Assembly (NCBI RefSeq): GCF_014698735.1
Contig: NZ_JACJTQ010000017.1
Coordinates: 56,771-120,770 of the forward strand
Source: Anabaena catenula FACHB-362
GTDB taxonomy: Bacteria > Cyanobacteriota > Cyanobacteriia > Cyanobacteriales > Nostocaceae
Reading direction: 5' to 3'
DNA length: 64,000 nucleotides
How positions within the stretch are numbered: the stretch's first letter is position 1; each line of letters opens with the position of its first letter. Below are positions 18,152-25,040 of this stretch, in pieces. A program made the translations under genes and the position numbers. Under the pieces are notes generated by a model that saw only the letters and a program-made list of their open reading frames with translations, did not search any database and was not told the origin of the DNA.

Positions 18152-18364
18152 CTACTTTTTTTCTTCCGTTTCTCGCAGTTGCTTCTCTGTCCGTGCGTAG
18201 GGGTCTGTCTTTGGCCTCCAAGAAGGAAACAAGCCAATAAAAAATTTGTTCATGCCTAGGCGAGTATGAGTGCTGGCTTGCCCTAATGAACCAGGAAACA
18301 CTTTATCTCCTGCCGCCACAAACAGCAAAAAGCCAATGAGTATAAAAGGCATATACCGTTTCAT
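18152..18364 (-). CDS. Small membrane protein of unknown function
   Basis: A 70-residue protein with one N-terminal membrane segment (YMPFILIGFLLFVAAGDKVF), a central region (GMNKFFIGLFPSWRP) and a charged, Glu/Lys-rich tail. The ATG is preceded by GAGGGA at suitable spacing, and the composition is protein-like, so I regard it as real. It looks like a conserved cyanobacterial inner-membrane or thylakoid small protein, but I cannot name it. It is monocistronic, with a repeat-rich region on both sides. Confidence 0.7.
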   Translation of the reverse strand: MKRYMPFILIGFLLFVAAGDKVFPGSLGQASTHTRLGMNKFFIGLFPSWRPKTDPYARTEKQLRETEEKK

Positions 18365-18530
18365 CTTTAAATTCCCTCATGCTAAAGCTTTCTAAAAGCT
18401 AACAAGCGATACTTCCAGTGAGCTACATTAATTCTTTCTTATTTAGTTCATTTATATAAAAAAATAAGTTACTCGTCAATATTCAGGATGGTAAAAAAAT
18501 ACTCGCAAATGCTAATTGATATAGATAAGT

Positions 18531-18646
18531 AGTGGTGCAAAATAAATTGCACATTTTGAGAGGGGAACTCTTAACAGGGAACAGAACAAGATTACAAGGA
18601 TTTCTATTTTTTGGCAAAATGTATAATTAATTTTGCTGAGGTACTT
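18531..18646. repeat. 116-bp direct repeat flanking the sensor kinase, copy A
   Basis: This segment and 21951-22066 align over 116 bp without gaps and in the same orientation. Both start AGT-GTGCAAAATAAATT-like and end with a well-conserved GCAAAATGTATAATTAA...TTTGCTGA-GTACTT. The two copies bracket the four-GAF histidine kinase gene. Confidence 0.85.
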
Positions 18647-18756
18647 GTTTTTAAATTATACAAAATATAATTTTTTAGCTAGTTAACTACTTAGGAATAG
18701 CAGAATTTTTTTGATACTCGCTTAAATACCAGAAGATCCTGGGCTAGGATTCATAC

Positions 18757-21700
18757 CTAGCGATTCATGGGAATTTCAATGCAAAACTCAGCACCATTAC
18801 CAGGTTCAGAAGAACACTTAATTTGACCGCCGTGCTTTTCCACAATAATTTGATAACTGACAGATAATCCTAAACCAGTACCTTGTCCAGGTTCCTTAGT
18901 AGTAAAGAAAGGTTCAAAAATGCGCGATTCCATACCTTGAGGAATCCCACAACCATTATCAGCAATACGAATCACAACAGAATTTTTATTTGTCACTTCG
19001 GTAGAAATCCAAATTTTAGGATTGTCAGTTAATTTTCCCGCTGCTAATGATTGTTCTATTCCCCAAATCGCGTTATTAATAACATTCATAAACACTTGAT
19101 TCATCTGGGCTGCATAGCAGAATACCGGAGGTAAATTATCATATTTCTTAACTATCTCAATAGCTGGAAAATTAGTCTGTGGTTGCAGCCGATTTTGTAA
19201 AATTAAAAGCGTGCTATCGATACCTTCATGCAAATTAATTGGTTTCTTTTCGGCTTCATCAAGGCGAGAAAAAGTCCGTAAAGAAAGCACTAATTGACGA
19301 ATACGATCTGCTCCGCTCATCATGGAACTGAGAATTTTAGGCAAATCATCAGCGATAAAATCTAAATCTACATCTGCTACTTGGTTTTTAATTTCTTCTA
19401 TGGGCTGGGGATAGTTTTTCTGATAAAGGCGCAGCAATGTTAATAAATCTTCGGTGTGGTTAGTAACGTAGGGTATATTACCGTAAATAAAACTAATTGG
19501 GTTATTAATTTCATGAGCGACTCCAGCAACTAACTGCCCTAAACCAGCCATTTTTTCACTCTGAATTAACTGGCTCTGAGTTTGCTGCAATTCCTTGAGA
19601 GTTTGGGTAATTTCTTCTTTTTGACGTTGTGTCCGTTCGAGTAATTCAGCTTGCTGGAGTCCTACCCCCAATTGAGAGCCAATTTGCACCAGCAAATCTA
19701 CTTCATCTTCTTGCCAATCACGAGGTTCAGTATTTTGATAAGCTGCCAATAATCCCCAGATTTGCTCTCCCTGAAAAATTGGCACAATCATATATGCTCT
19801 GGCTTCTGTAGGTGTAATTAGGGCAAGATGTCGGTTAAAATCAATTATGTTAGAGGTATCTTTAACAACAATAATTTTGCCATTAGTGTATTCTCCTCCT
19901 TGGATTTTTTGGCGAAAATTATCGATAATTACAGGCACAAGTTCCCATATTGGTGTCCAACCATAAGCCAAGGATTCCGCTACAAATTCGCCACTTCCAT
20001 CAGGCTGAAAGCGATAAATTGTCACTCGATCAACTTCTAATAGTCGTAGAACTTCTTGAGTACTAGTAGCAAAAATAGTATTCAGATCAAGAGATTGGCG
20101 AATTTTCTCCACAGTTGCGGCTAAAGCTTTTTCCCTTTCTGCCGCTTTCCGTTCTCGTTCGGCAGCTTTAGCCAATTTCTCGGCTTGAATTTGCACCTGT
20201 TGTAAAGACTCAGCTTGCTGTAATGCCACACCTAATTGCACACCCACTTGTGCCAGCAAGTTAATTTCTTCATCTTGCCAATAACGGGGTTGAGAGTTTT
20301 GATAAGCTACTAACAATCCCCACAGCTTTTCACCTTGGGAAATGGGGACAAAAACTTCATTTCGCGCATACTTCCCAGCTTGCGTTCCTTGTAAGAAAAC
20401 ACCTTCATTCACAGGTTGGGGCTTAATGATTGGTGTCCAGTCATCTAAAATGGAATCAGCTACAAATTCCCCACTCCAGTCAGGGTAGAAGCGATAAATT
20501 GCCACTCTTTCTACTTCTAATAGTCCTCTAACTTCTTGAGTAGTGGTTTTAAAGATGGTGTCAATATCCAGAGACTGACGAATTTTATCGACAGTATTCA
20601 CTAATGCTCTTTGCCGTTCTGCTGCTTTGCTAATTTCTGCGGCTTGTTTTTGCATTTTTTGCAAATATTCTGCTTGCTGCAAAGCTACACCCAATTGTGA
20701 ACTAACTTGGGTGAGTAAGTAGACTTCATCTTCTTGCCAATCGCGGGTTCCTGTGTTTTGGTAAACTGCCAACAAACCCCAAATTTTGTGATTATAAAGA
20801 ATAGCAACGATTACATAAGCCCTGGCTTGATAACTTTCTAAAATTTTGATGTAACAATCGCTAAATCCGGCATTATAAATATCATTACAAACACGGTATA
20901 CTTCACCTTTAGCAAAGCGACCACCTCCTGTATCTTGTAGGTAGGTATCGGTGAGAGGTTCCACTAATTCTTTTAATTTACATTCGCTGATGTTGTCACC
21001 TAACTCTGGTCGTTGTAACTGTTCTTGCATGAGCGTAACCCAACCTTGAGTTACAGATTCAAACACGAATTCACCACTCCAATCGGGATTGAAGCGATAA
21101 ATAGCGGCGCGATCGCTATTCAGTAGTTGTCTGAGTTCTTCGGTGGTGGTGCGGAAAATGCTTTCTAAATCAAGGGACTGGCGAATTTTTTCGATAGTTC
21201 TAGCTATGGTTTTTTGCCATTCTGCTGCTTTTTCTCTAGCTTTGGCTTGTGCAAGTTGTGCAGATTGTAGTTTCATTTGTTCTATGTAATCTGCTTGCTG
21301 TAAAGCAACTCCCAAATGTTCGGCAATTAATTGCACAAATTCAATTTCTGATGCTTCCCATTGTCGGGGTCTACTACAATGATGAATACACAGCAATCCC
21401 CATAAATCCTTGCATTTGATTAAGGGGACAGCTATATTTGCACGGACTTGAAATTTTTCTAACATCTGAAGATGGCAATCAGTGGTATTATCTTCACAAA
21501 TGTCAAATATTGCCCTGATTTTCTCTTCTTGAGAGATATCAGCAAAATTTACTGCAAAGCAGCAATCTCTCAGTTTGGTAGCTAATGCTGGAACCCATTG
21601 TGTTCCTACATCCTCGTAGATAAATTCCCCTTCCCATGCCGATTCAGGATGAAACCGAAACACCCCAACCCGATCTGTATTAAGCAACTGACGTACTTCG

Positions 21701-21879
21701 GTAACTGTAATTTTAAAGATAGTATCTATATCTAGAGATTCACGAATGTGGGCAATTACTCTAGACAAAGCTTTTTGTTTTTCTCCTTGATCCAGAGAAA
21801 ATTTCATATCTAGCTGATATTCTGTTTGGGAAGTTGGTTGTATCAGTTCCATGATCAAAAAATTCTCCATTTCCCACAT
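18757..21879 (-). CDS. Four-GAF-domain sensor histidine kinase
   Basis: A 1040-residue soluble two-component sensor. Four GAF modules of phytochrome/cyanobacteriochrome-like sequence occur at about 45-200, 235-405, 430-570 and 595-760. Each starts with an IRQSLDIDTIF...T..EVRQLL..DRV-type motif and is joined by Ala/Glu/Arg-rich helical linkers. The kinase part has the phospho-acceptor H box in AHEINNPISF (about 810) and ATP-binding N, G1 and G2 boxes (DNGCGIP; GTGLGLS). No obvious bilin-binding Cys within the usual CH motif was noticed, although GAF1 contains DCCFAV and DCHLQ. No response regulator is adjacent. Two direct repeats flank the gene. Confidence 0.92.
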   Translation of the reverse strand: MWEMENFLIMELIQPTSQTEYQLDMKFSLDQGEKQKALSRVIAHIRESLDIDTIFKITVTEVRQLLNTDRVGVFRFHPESAWEGEFIYEDVGTQWVPALATKLRDCCFAVNFADISQEEKIRAIFDICEDNTTDCHLQMLEKFQVRANIAVPLIKCKDLWGLLCIHHCSRPRQWEASEIEFVQLIAEHLGVALQQADYIEQMKLQSAQLAQAKAREKAAEWQKTIARTIEKIRQSLDLESIFRTTTEELRQLLNSDRAAIYRFNPDWSGEFVFESVTQGWVTLMQEQLQRPELGDNISECKLKELVEPLTDTYLQDTGGGRFAKGEVYRVCNDIYNAGFSDCYIKILESYQARAYVIVAILYNHKIWGLLAVYQNTGTRDWQEDEVYLLTQVSSQLGVALQQAEYLQKMQKQAAEISKAAERQRALVNTVDKIRQSLDIDTIFKTTTQEVRGLLEVERVAIYRFYPDWSGEFVADSILDDWTPIIKPQPVNEGVFLQGTQAGKYARNEVFVPISQGEKLWGLLVAYQNSQPRYWQDEEINLLAQVGVQLGVALQQAESLQQVQIQAEKLAKAAERERKAAEREKALAATVEKIRQSLDLNTIFATSTQEVLRLLEVDRVTIYRFQPDGSGEFVAESLAYGWTPIWELVPVIIDNFRQKIQGGEYTNGKIIVVKDTSNIIDFNRHLALITPTEARAYMIVPIFQGEQIWGLLAAYQNTEPRDWQEDEVDLLVQIGSQLGVGLQQAELLERTQRQKEEITQTLKELQQTQSQLIQSEKMAGLGQLVAGVAHEINNPISFIYGNIPYVTNHTEDLLTLLRLYQKNYPQPIEEIKNQVADVDLDFIADDLPKILSSMMSGADRIRQLVLSLRTFSRLDEAEKKPINLHEGIDSTLLILQNRLQPQTNFPAIEIVKKYDNLPPVFCYAAQMNQVFMNVINNAIWGIEQSLAAGKLTDNPKIWISTEVTNKNSVVIRIADNGCGIPQGMESRIFEPFFTTKEPGQGTGLGLSVSYQIIVEKHGGQIKCSSEPGNGAEFCIEIPMNR

Positions 21880-21950
21880 GATTCTTAATATAGTCCACTA
21901 TCTTCTCTAAGGTAACAATAAATCTTGGTATCTGTTAAGTGTATAAAAGT

Positions 21951-22066
21951 AGTCGTGCAAAATAAATTACATATTTAGGGGAGGGAATAGGGAATAGGGA
22001 ACAGTAAAGGAATACAGAGATTTTTATTTTTTAGCAAAATGTATAATTAACTTTGCTGAAGTACTT
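21951..22066. repeat. 116-bp direct repeat flanking the sensor kinase, copy B
   Basis: Second copy of the element at 18531-18646, same orientation, offset by exactly 3420 bp. The last 50 bp are the best conserved. In the middle it contains GGGAATA repeats where copy A has GGGAACTCTTAACAGGGAACA, which also occurs near 17631. Confidence 0.85.
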
Positions 22067-22151
22067 ATATAGTATAGGGACACGATATGATCGCATCCCT
22101 ACCGAAATATTTATGACAGCAGAAAACAGCACTCTATGGGCTGCAATAGAA

Positions 22152-22313
22152 TCATCTTCGCTTGGCAGTGCTGCGTCGGAGTTCGCGTGTTTCGTCTTCT
22201 CGACGACGGCGATCGCGCCAATCAGCGAGTGTTAAATAAACGACACCGCCTGTAACTGATACTAGCAGCACTACGGCAACCAAAGCCAAAATACTCAGGA
22301 ATGGATTTTCCAC
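22152..22313 (-). CDS. Small membrane protein encoded just after petN
   Basis: A 53-residue reading frame starting at GTG 22313: an N-terminal membrane helix (LSILALVAVVLLVSVTGGVV), then a strongly basic Arg-rich tail (DWRDRRRREDETRELRRS). The petN stop codon ends 7 bp before the GTG, and GAGG within the gap forms the ribosome-binding site, so the two are probably translated from one mRNA. I do not recognise the protein. Its position and topology suggest a thylakoid membrane protein, which is inference. Confidence 0.7.
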   Translation of the reverse strand: MENPFLSILALVAVVLLVSVTGGVVYLTLADWRDRRRREDETRELRRSTAKRR

Positions 22314-22320
22314 GATTCCT

Positions 22321-22407
22321 CTATAGTCCGTTGCGTCCCCAAACTACCATTGAAATCGACCAAGTGAACACAACTAACAGTGATACCCAACCCAGTGTCA
22401 AAATCAT
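22321..22407 (-). CDS. petN: Cytochrome b6f complex subunit VIII
   Basis: A 28-residue single-helix protein: [14 protein letters not shown], then [14 protein letters not shown]. This is the well-conserved PetN sequence, a small subunit at the periphery of the cytochrome b6f complex in the thylakoid membrane, needed for complex stability and electron transfer between photosystems II and I. Start is ATG 22407 and stop is TAG at 22321-22323. Too short for most gene callers. It heads a likely two-gene transcript with the 53-residue membrane protein. Confidence 0.95.
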   Translation of the reverse strand: MILTLGWVSLLVVFTWSISMVVWGRNGL

Positions 22408-22503
22408 AGTTCCACTTTTCAAATAATTACAAAACGTCTCTAATACTTATCATACCGGGAATCCCCAGGACAATCGCAAACTATAAGAAAAATCGTAAAG
22501 CTC

Positions 22504-22719
22504 ATGAACAAAGATGATTTGGAGAGCTTAAAGTATACCCACTTCAACCCAACCCCTGAGCAAAAATGGCACAATCTTCTCATACAGATTAGAGACAAGA
22601 TAGCTTTTCTTGAGGCACAAAAAATAAGAATTGAGCAAGAACTGTGTGAATACCGGCAGAAGTTAGAAATAGAACTATCCGACAAGATTACCGAGGTCAC
22701 AGACAAATTACAGTCATGA
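22504..22719 (+). CDS. Small coiled-coil protein, uncertain
   Basis: A 71-residue frame with an ATG at 22504. It is mostly helical and charged, with a heptad-like C-terminal half (IAFLEAQKIRIEQELCEY then RQKLEIELSDKITEVTDKL). Composition is protein-like, but the ribosome-binding site is weak. No family is recognised. It sits at the left edge of the accessory island, facing inward, and could belong to either side. Confidence 0.4.
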   Translation: MNKDDLESLKYTHFNPTPEQKWHNLLIQIRDKIAFLEAQKIRIEQELCEYRQKLEIELSDKITEVTDKLQS

Positions 22720-22931
22720 TTGCAAAGAGCGTGCTAGTATCTAGTGCCAAAGATTGCAGGACAACGAGTACTACACGCCAGAATAGGCACATTCTCATCA
22801 ATTCTCAATAAAAAAAGAGTCGCCGCGTCACAGCTTCCCGCGTCCAGGTGCAGATGCTTTCGTCCCTCGAAAGTATTGATAAATCAAGCTTCTTGAAAAT
22901 CAACCGCACCAGCTTGATAACAATTCATCCA

Positions 22932-22962
22932 GACTCTATTAATATTAGTTAGCAATAGAGTC
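22932..22962 (-). other. Inverted repeat at the end of the minus-strand island operon
   Basis: GACTCTATT (22932-22940) and AATAGAGTC (22954-22962) form a perfect 9-bp stem with a 13-nt loop, overlapping the stop codon of the last gene of the fibre operon. No T-run follows on the minus strand, so it is a hairpin that may stabilise or end the transcript rather than a classical terminator. Confidence 0.6.
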
Positions 22963-23206
22963 AATTATTGCCAGATGAGTTAGCAGTTTTTGCCCCTTCA
23001 AGCTTATCCAGGCGATAATTCTGGATTTGATTAGCGGACACAACCTCTTGTCTGATTAGCTTTAATTCAGATTCAATCTGGTTGAGCTTGCTGCCCGCAG
23101 CGAACCCACCTGATGACAGGTAAAGCCCAGCTTGGACAAGAATAGTCAGTACCGTGATCAACACTGTCACCCGTTCCGTCGTCAGGGGTGTTTTTTCATT
23201 AGTCAT
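22961..23206 (-). CDS. Small membrane protein at the end of the fibre-type operon
   Basis: An 81-residue protein with one hydrophobic segment (VTVLITVLTILVQAGLYLSS, about residues 13-32), then a helical, charged region with heptad character (LNQIESELKLIRQEVVSANQ) and a polar tail. Its start overlaps the previous stop by 4 bp (ATGA), so it is translationally coupled as the seventh and last gene of the operon. Topology is compatible with a holin-like or membrane-anchoring protein of a phage-like module, but no family signature supports a specific call. Confidence 0.7.
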   Translation of the reverse strand: MTNEKTPLTTERVTVLITVLTILVQAGLYLSSGGFAAGSKLNQIESELKLIRQEVVSANQIQNYRLDKLEGAKTANSSGNN

Positions 23207-23529
23207 AAAATCCGCCTCACTGCAATTTGTGTTTTACCCATGAACTGATAGGGGTAAAACAACAATTGAAACCGTCCTTGCCCTGAGAGTAAATATTGAA
23301 AATTCTTCTCCAGCCTAACTACCTGGCTAGATGCGACAAGCTTGTTAGGGTAATCAATCAAAATCTCATCTAGCCGTCCGCAAGTTTGATAATTCTTGAA
23401 TAGCTTAGATTTTGATGAAACAGTGATTATCAAGCTTGGGTCATCGTCAAACACATAAGGAATAAGTACAGATTCGACTTTCTTCAAGTCCCATCTGTAC
23501 TCGCTCTGGAAAACTAATTGAGTTTCCAC
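23203..23529 (-). CDS. Unknown island operon protein, 108 residues
   Basis: A 108-residue protein rich in aromatic and aliphatic residues, with predicted beta-strand character (VLIPYVFDDDPSLIITVSS; FQYLLSGQGRFQLLFYPY). No signal peptide, membrane helix or catalytic motif is seen. It starts 3 bp after the stop of the preceding gene and overlaps the following one by 4 bp. Position among small structural-like genes suggests a component of the same assembly, which is inference from context only. Confidence 0.7.
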   Translation of the reverse strand: METQLVFQSEYRWDLKKVESVLIPYVFDDDPSLIITVSSKSKLFKNYQTCGRLDEILIDYPNKLVASSQVVRLEKNFQYLLSGQGRFQLLFYPYQFMGKTQIAVRRIL

Positions 23530-23532
23530 TAA

Positions 23533-23979
23533 TTACTTGCCTTTTGAGTTTAGGGACTGAACAGGCCAGGTCTGTCCACCCTTGGTCACAAAATCAACTG
23601 GCTTGTTTTTGGCAAAGGTTGAGATAAATTTGCGAATCTGGGCGATAGTGGCTCCACTTGGAACAGGTATAGCTTTGTAAACTACCTTGCCTTTCCCCTT
23701 TGACACTGCATTTGTAGCACCAACGCCGCTTCCCACCGGAATTTTAATCGAACCAGAACCTTTTGCTCCTTTTACGGGTCTGGCTGTCCCACCCTTAGCG
23801 GGAGCTTTCCCTACCGCGTTTGGCGCTGGTTTTAATCCAAAAAAATCGGCTGTTGCCTTTCGCATATAGACATACTGTATGCCTCGTCCTTTTCCAGATT
23901 TGTTGCCCGGTTTCTCAACCGTAACACTACCAAAAACAACAGTAACCCGTGGTCCTATTTTTTGTGCTTGTTTCGCCAT
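23533..23979 (-). CDS. Basic Gly/Lys-rich island protein
   Basis: A 148-residue, very basic protein. The N-terminal 55 residues look folded (VTVVFGSVTVEKPGNK...GIQYVYMRKATADFFGL). Residues about 55-100 are a Gly/Lys/Ala/Pro low-complexity linker. The C-terminal part (IPVPSGATIAQIRKFISTFA) looks helical. The ATG is preceded by a strong GGAGGTG site, the best in this operon, so expression may be high. It could bind nucleic acid or be a virion/fibre component. No family is recognised. Confidence 0.7.
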   Translation of the reverse strand: MAKQAQKIGPRVTVVFGSVTVEKPGNKSGKGRGIQYVYMRKATADFFGLKPAPNAVGKAPAKGGTARPVKGAKGSGSIKIPVGSGVGATNAVSKGKGKVVYKAIPVPSGATIAQIRKFISTFAKNKPVDFVTKGGQTWPVQSLNSKGK

Positions 23980-24029
23980 TACAAATCACCTCCAAGTTAG
24001 TTAATAAATTAGTTGATAAATCAATCAAC

Positions 24030-25040
24030 TTAAAGGTAATCAATGGCTTTGATGGTTACGTCACCGTTGGATGCAGCGACAGTAGTAAAAGGTAGGTTCG
24101 CGGATACGACAACGGAACCCGCCTCCACGTCAATCTGAATCTGGACATTATTGGGCTGGTTCTCAACAGGCGTTACTGCTTTTTCAGCAGCGCTCAACAA
24201 TGAGGCAGTTTCTAGAAAAGCTGCAACAATATTGGTGGATTCTAAACCTCCACCACCATTAGCGAAAGTCGAGTAAGTACTTCCCAAGTAATCGCTTCCA
24301 GCTATTTGGATAGTACCGTCCGCTTGGATGGTAGTAACAATTGGAATAGTGGCAGCAACTGCAATAGTACCAGTGTCAAAGCTGGCTGTGGTAGAGAGGT
24401 TTCGTCTGGGAGGAAGTCCAGGGTTAGCGCCGTTGCGAGTATTTTCGGCCGCATCCAATGCACGGCAAACCTCAAAAAAAGCTTGAGGAATCTGGGTAGA
24501 TTTCAAGGTTCCAGAGGTTCCGGGGTCAAATGTACTCATCTTGTTAGGGTCGTAGTTAATGTAATTTCCGTAGCTGTATTCAGTTGTAGCCCGGTATTGC
24601 TGGTTTTGAACCCCTACCAGTGGAGTTCCCATCTTCGGGATTAACCCCGAAGATGTGTTCACCACAATTCCTAAAGTTCTATTTTGATTAACAGTCAAGA
24701 TCAGCGGTGGTCGATTGTTGCTATTTTCGTTTTTCTGCACAGGGGCAATATCTGGCTCAACCTCTGCGACCTTCTCCCAATTTGCATCAACATCAATTTG
24801 TTGTCCGCTAGGAAGTTCCGTAAGTTCAACGCTTCTATTAGGGGATTGAATCCTGCTGATGTTGGGCAGGAATATATACCAATATTTACGCCATTTAACA
24901 CCTATATAAATTCGTCTTTGACGCAATTTTTTGACAAGTGCAATGAGATATCCTGGAGAATAATTAAGTAAACGTGCATAAGCCTGCAAAGGAACAGCAC
25001 GCCGATTATCTATCATATAAACTTCATAAAACTCAGTCAT
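24030..25040 (-). CDS. HTH-like N-terminus fused to a duplicated C-terminal module
   Basis: A 336-residue protein. Residues about 10-60 (RAVPLQAYARLLNYSPGYLI, then KKLRQRRIYIGVKWRKYWYIF) resemble a basic helix-turn-helix or winged domain. After a polar linker, the C-terminal 180 residues hold two copies of one module. Each begins with a helix (STQIPQAFFEVCRALDAAE; STNIVAAFLETASLLSAAE), passes through a loop, and ends in a beta hairpin (TIPIVTTIQADGTIQIAGSDYL; NLPFTTVAASNGDVTIKAIDYL). The start overlaps the fibre gene's stop by 8 bp. No known family is recognised. A virion or receptor-side structural role is one guess. Confidence 0.7.
   Translation of the reverse strand: MTEFYEVYMIDNRRAVPLQAYARLLNYSPGYLIALVKKLRQRRIYIGVKWRKYWYIFLPNISRIQSPNRSVELTELPSGQQIDVDANWEKVAEVEPDIAPVQKNENSNNRPPLILTVNQNRTLGIVVNTSSGLIPKMGTPLVGVQNQQYRATTEYSYGNYINYDPNKMSTFDPGTSGTLKSTQIPQAFFEVCRALDAAENTRNGANPGLPPRRNLSTTASFDTGTIAVAATIPIVTTIQADGTIQIAGSDYLGSTYSTFANGGGGLESTNIVAAFLETASLLSAAEKAVTPVENQPNNVQIQIDVEAGSVVVSANLPFTTVAASNGDVTIKAIDYL

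Noticed and set aside
22720..22960. Left attachment site of the island
   Set aside because: No direct repeat shared with the 34520-34630 region could be recognised by eye.
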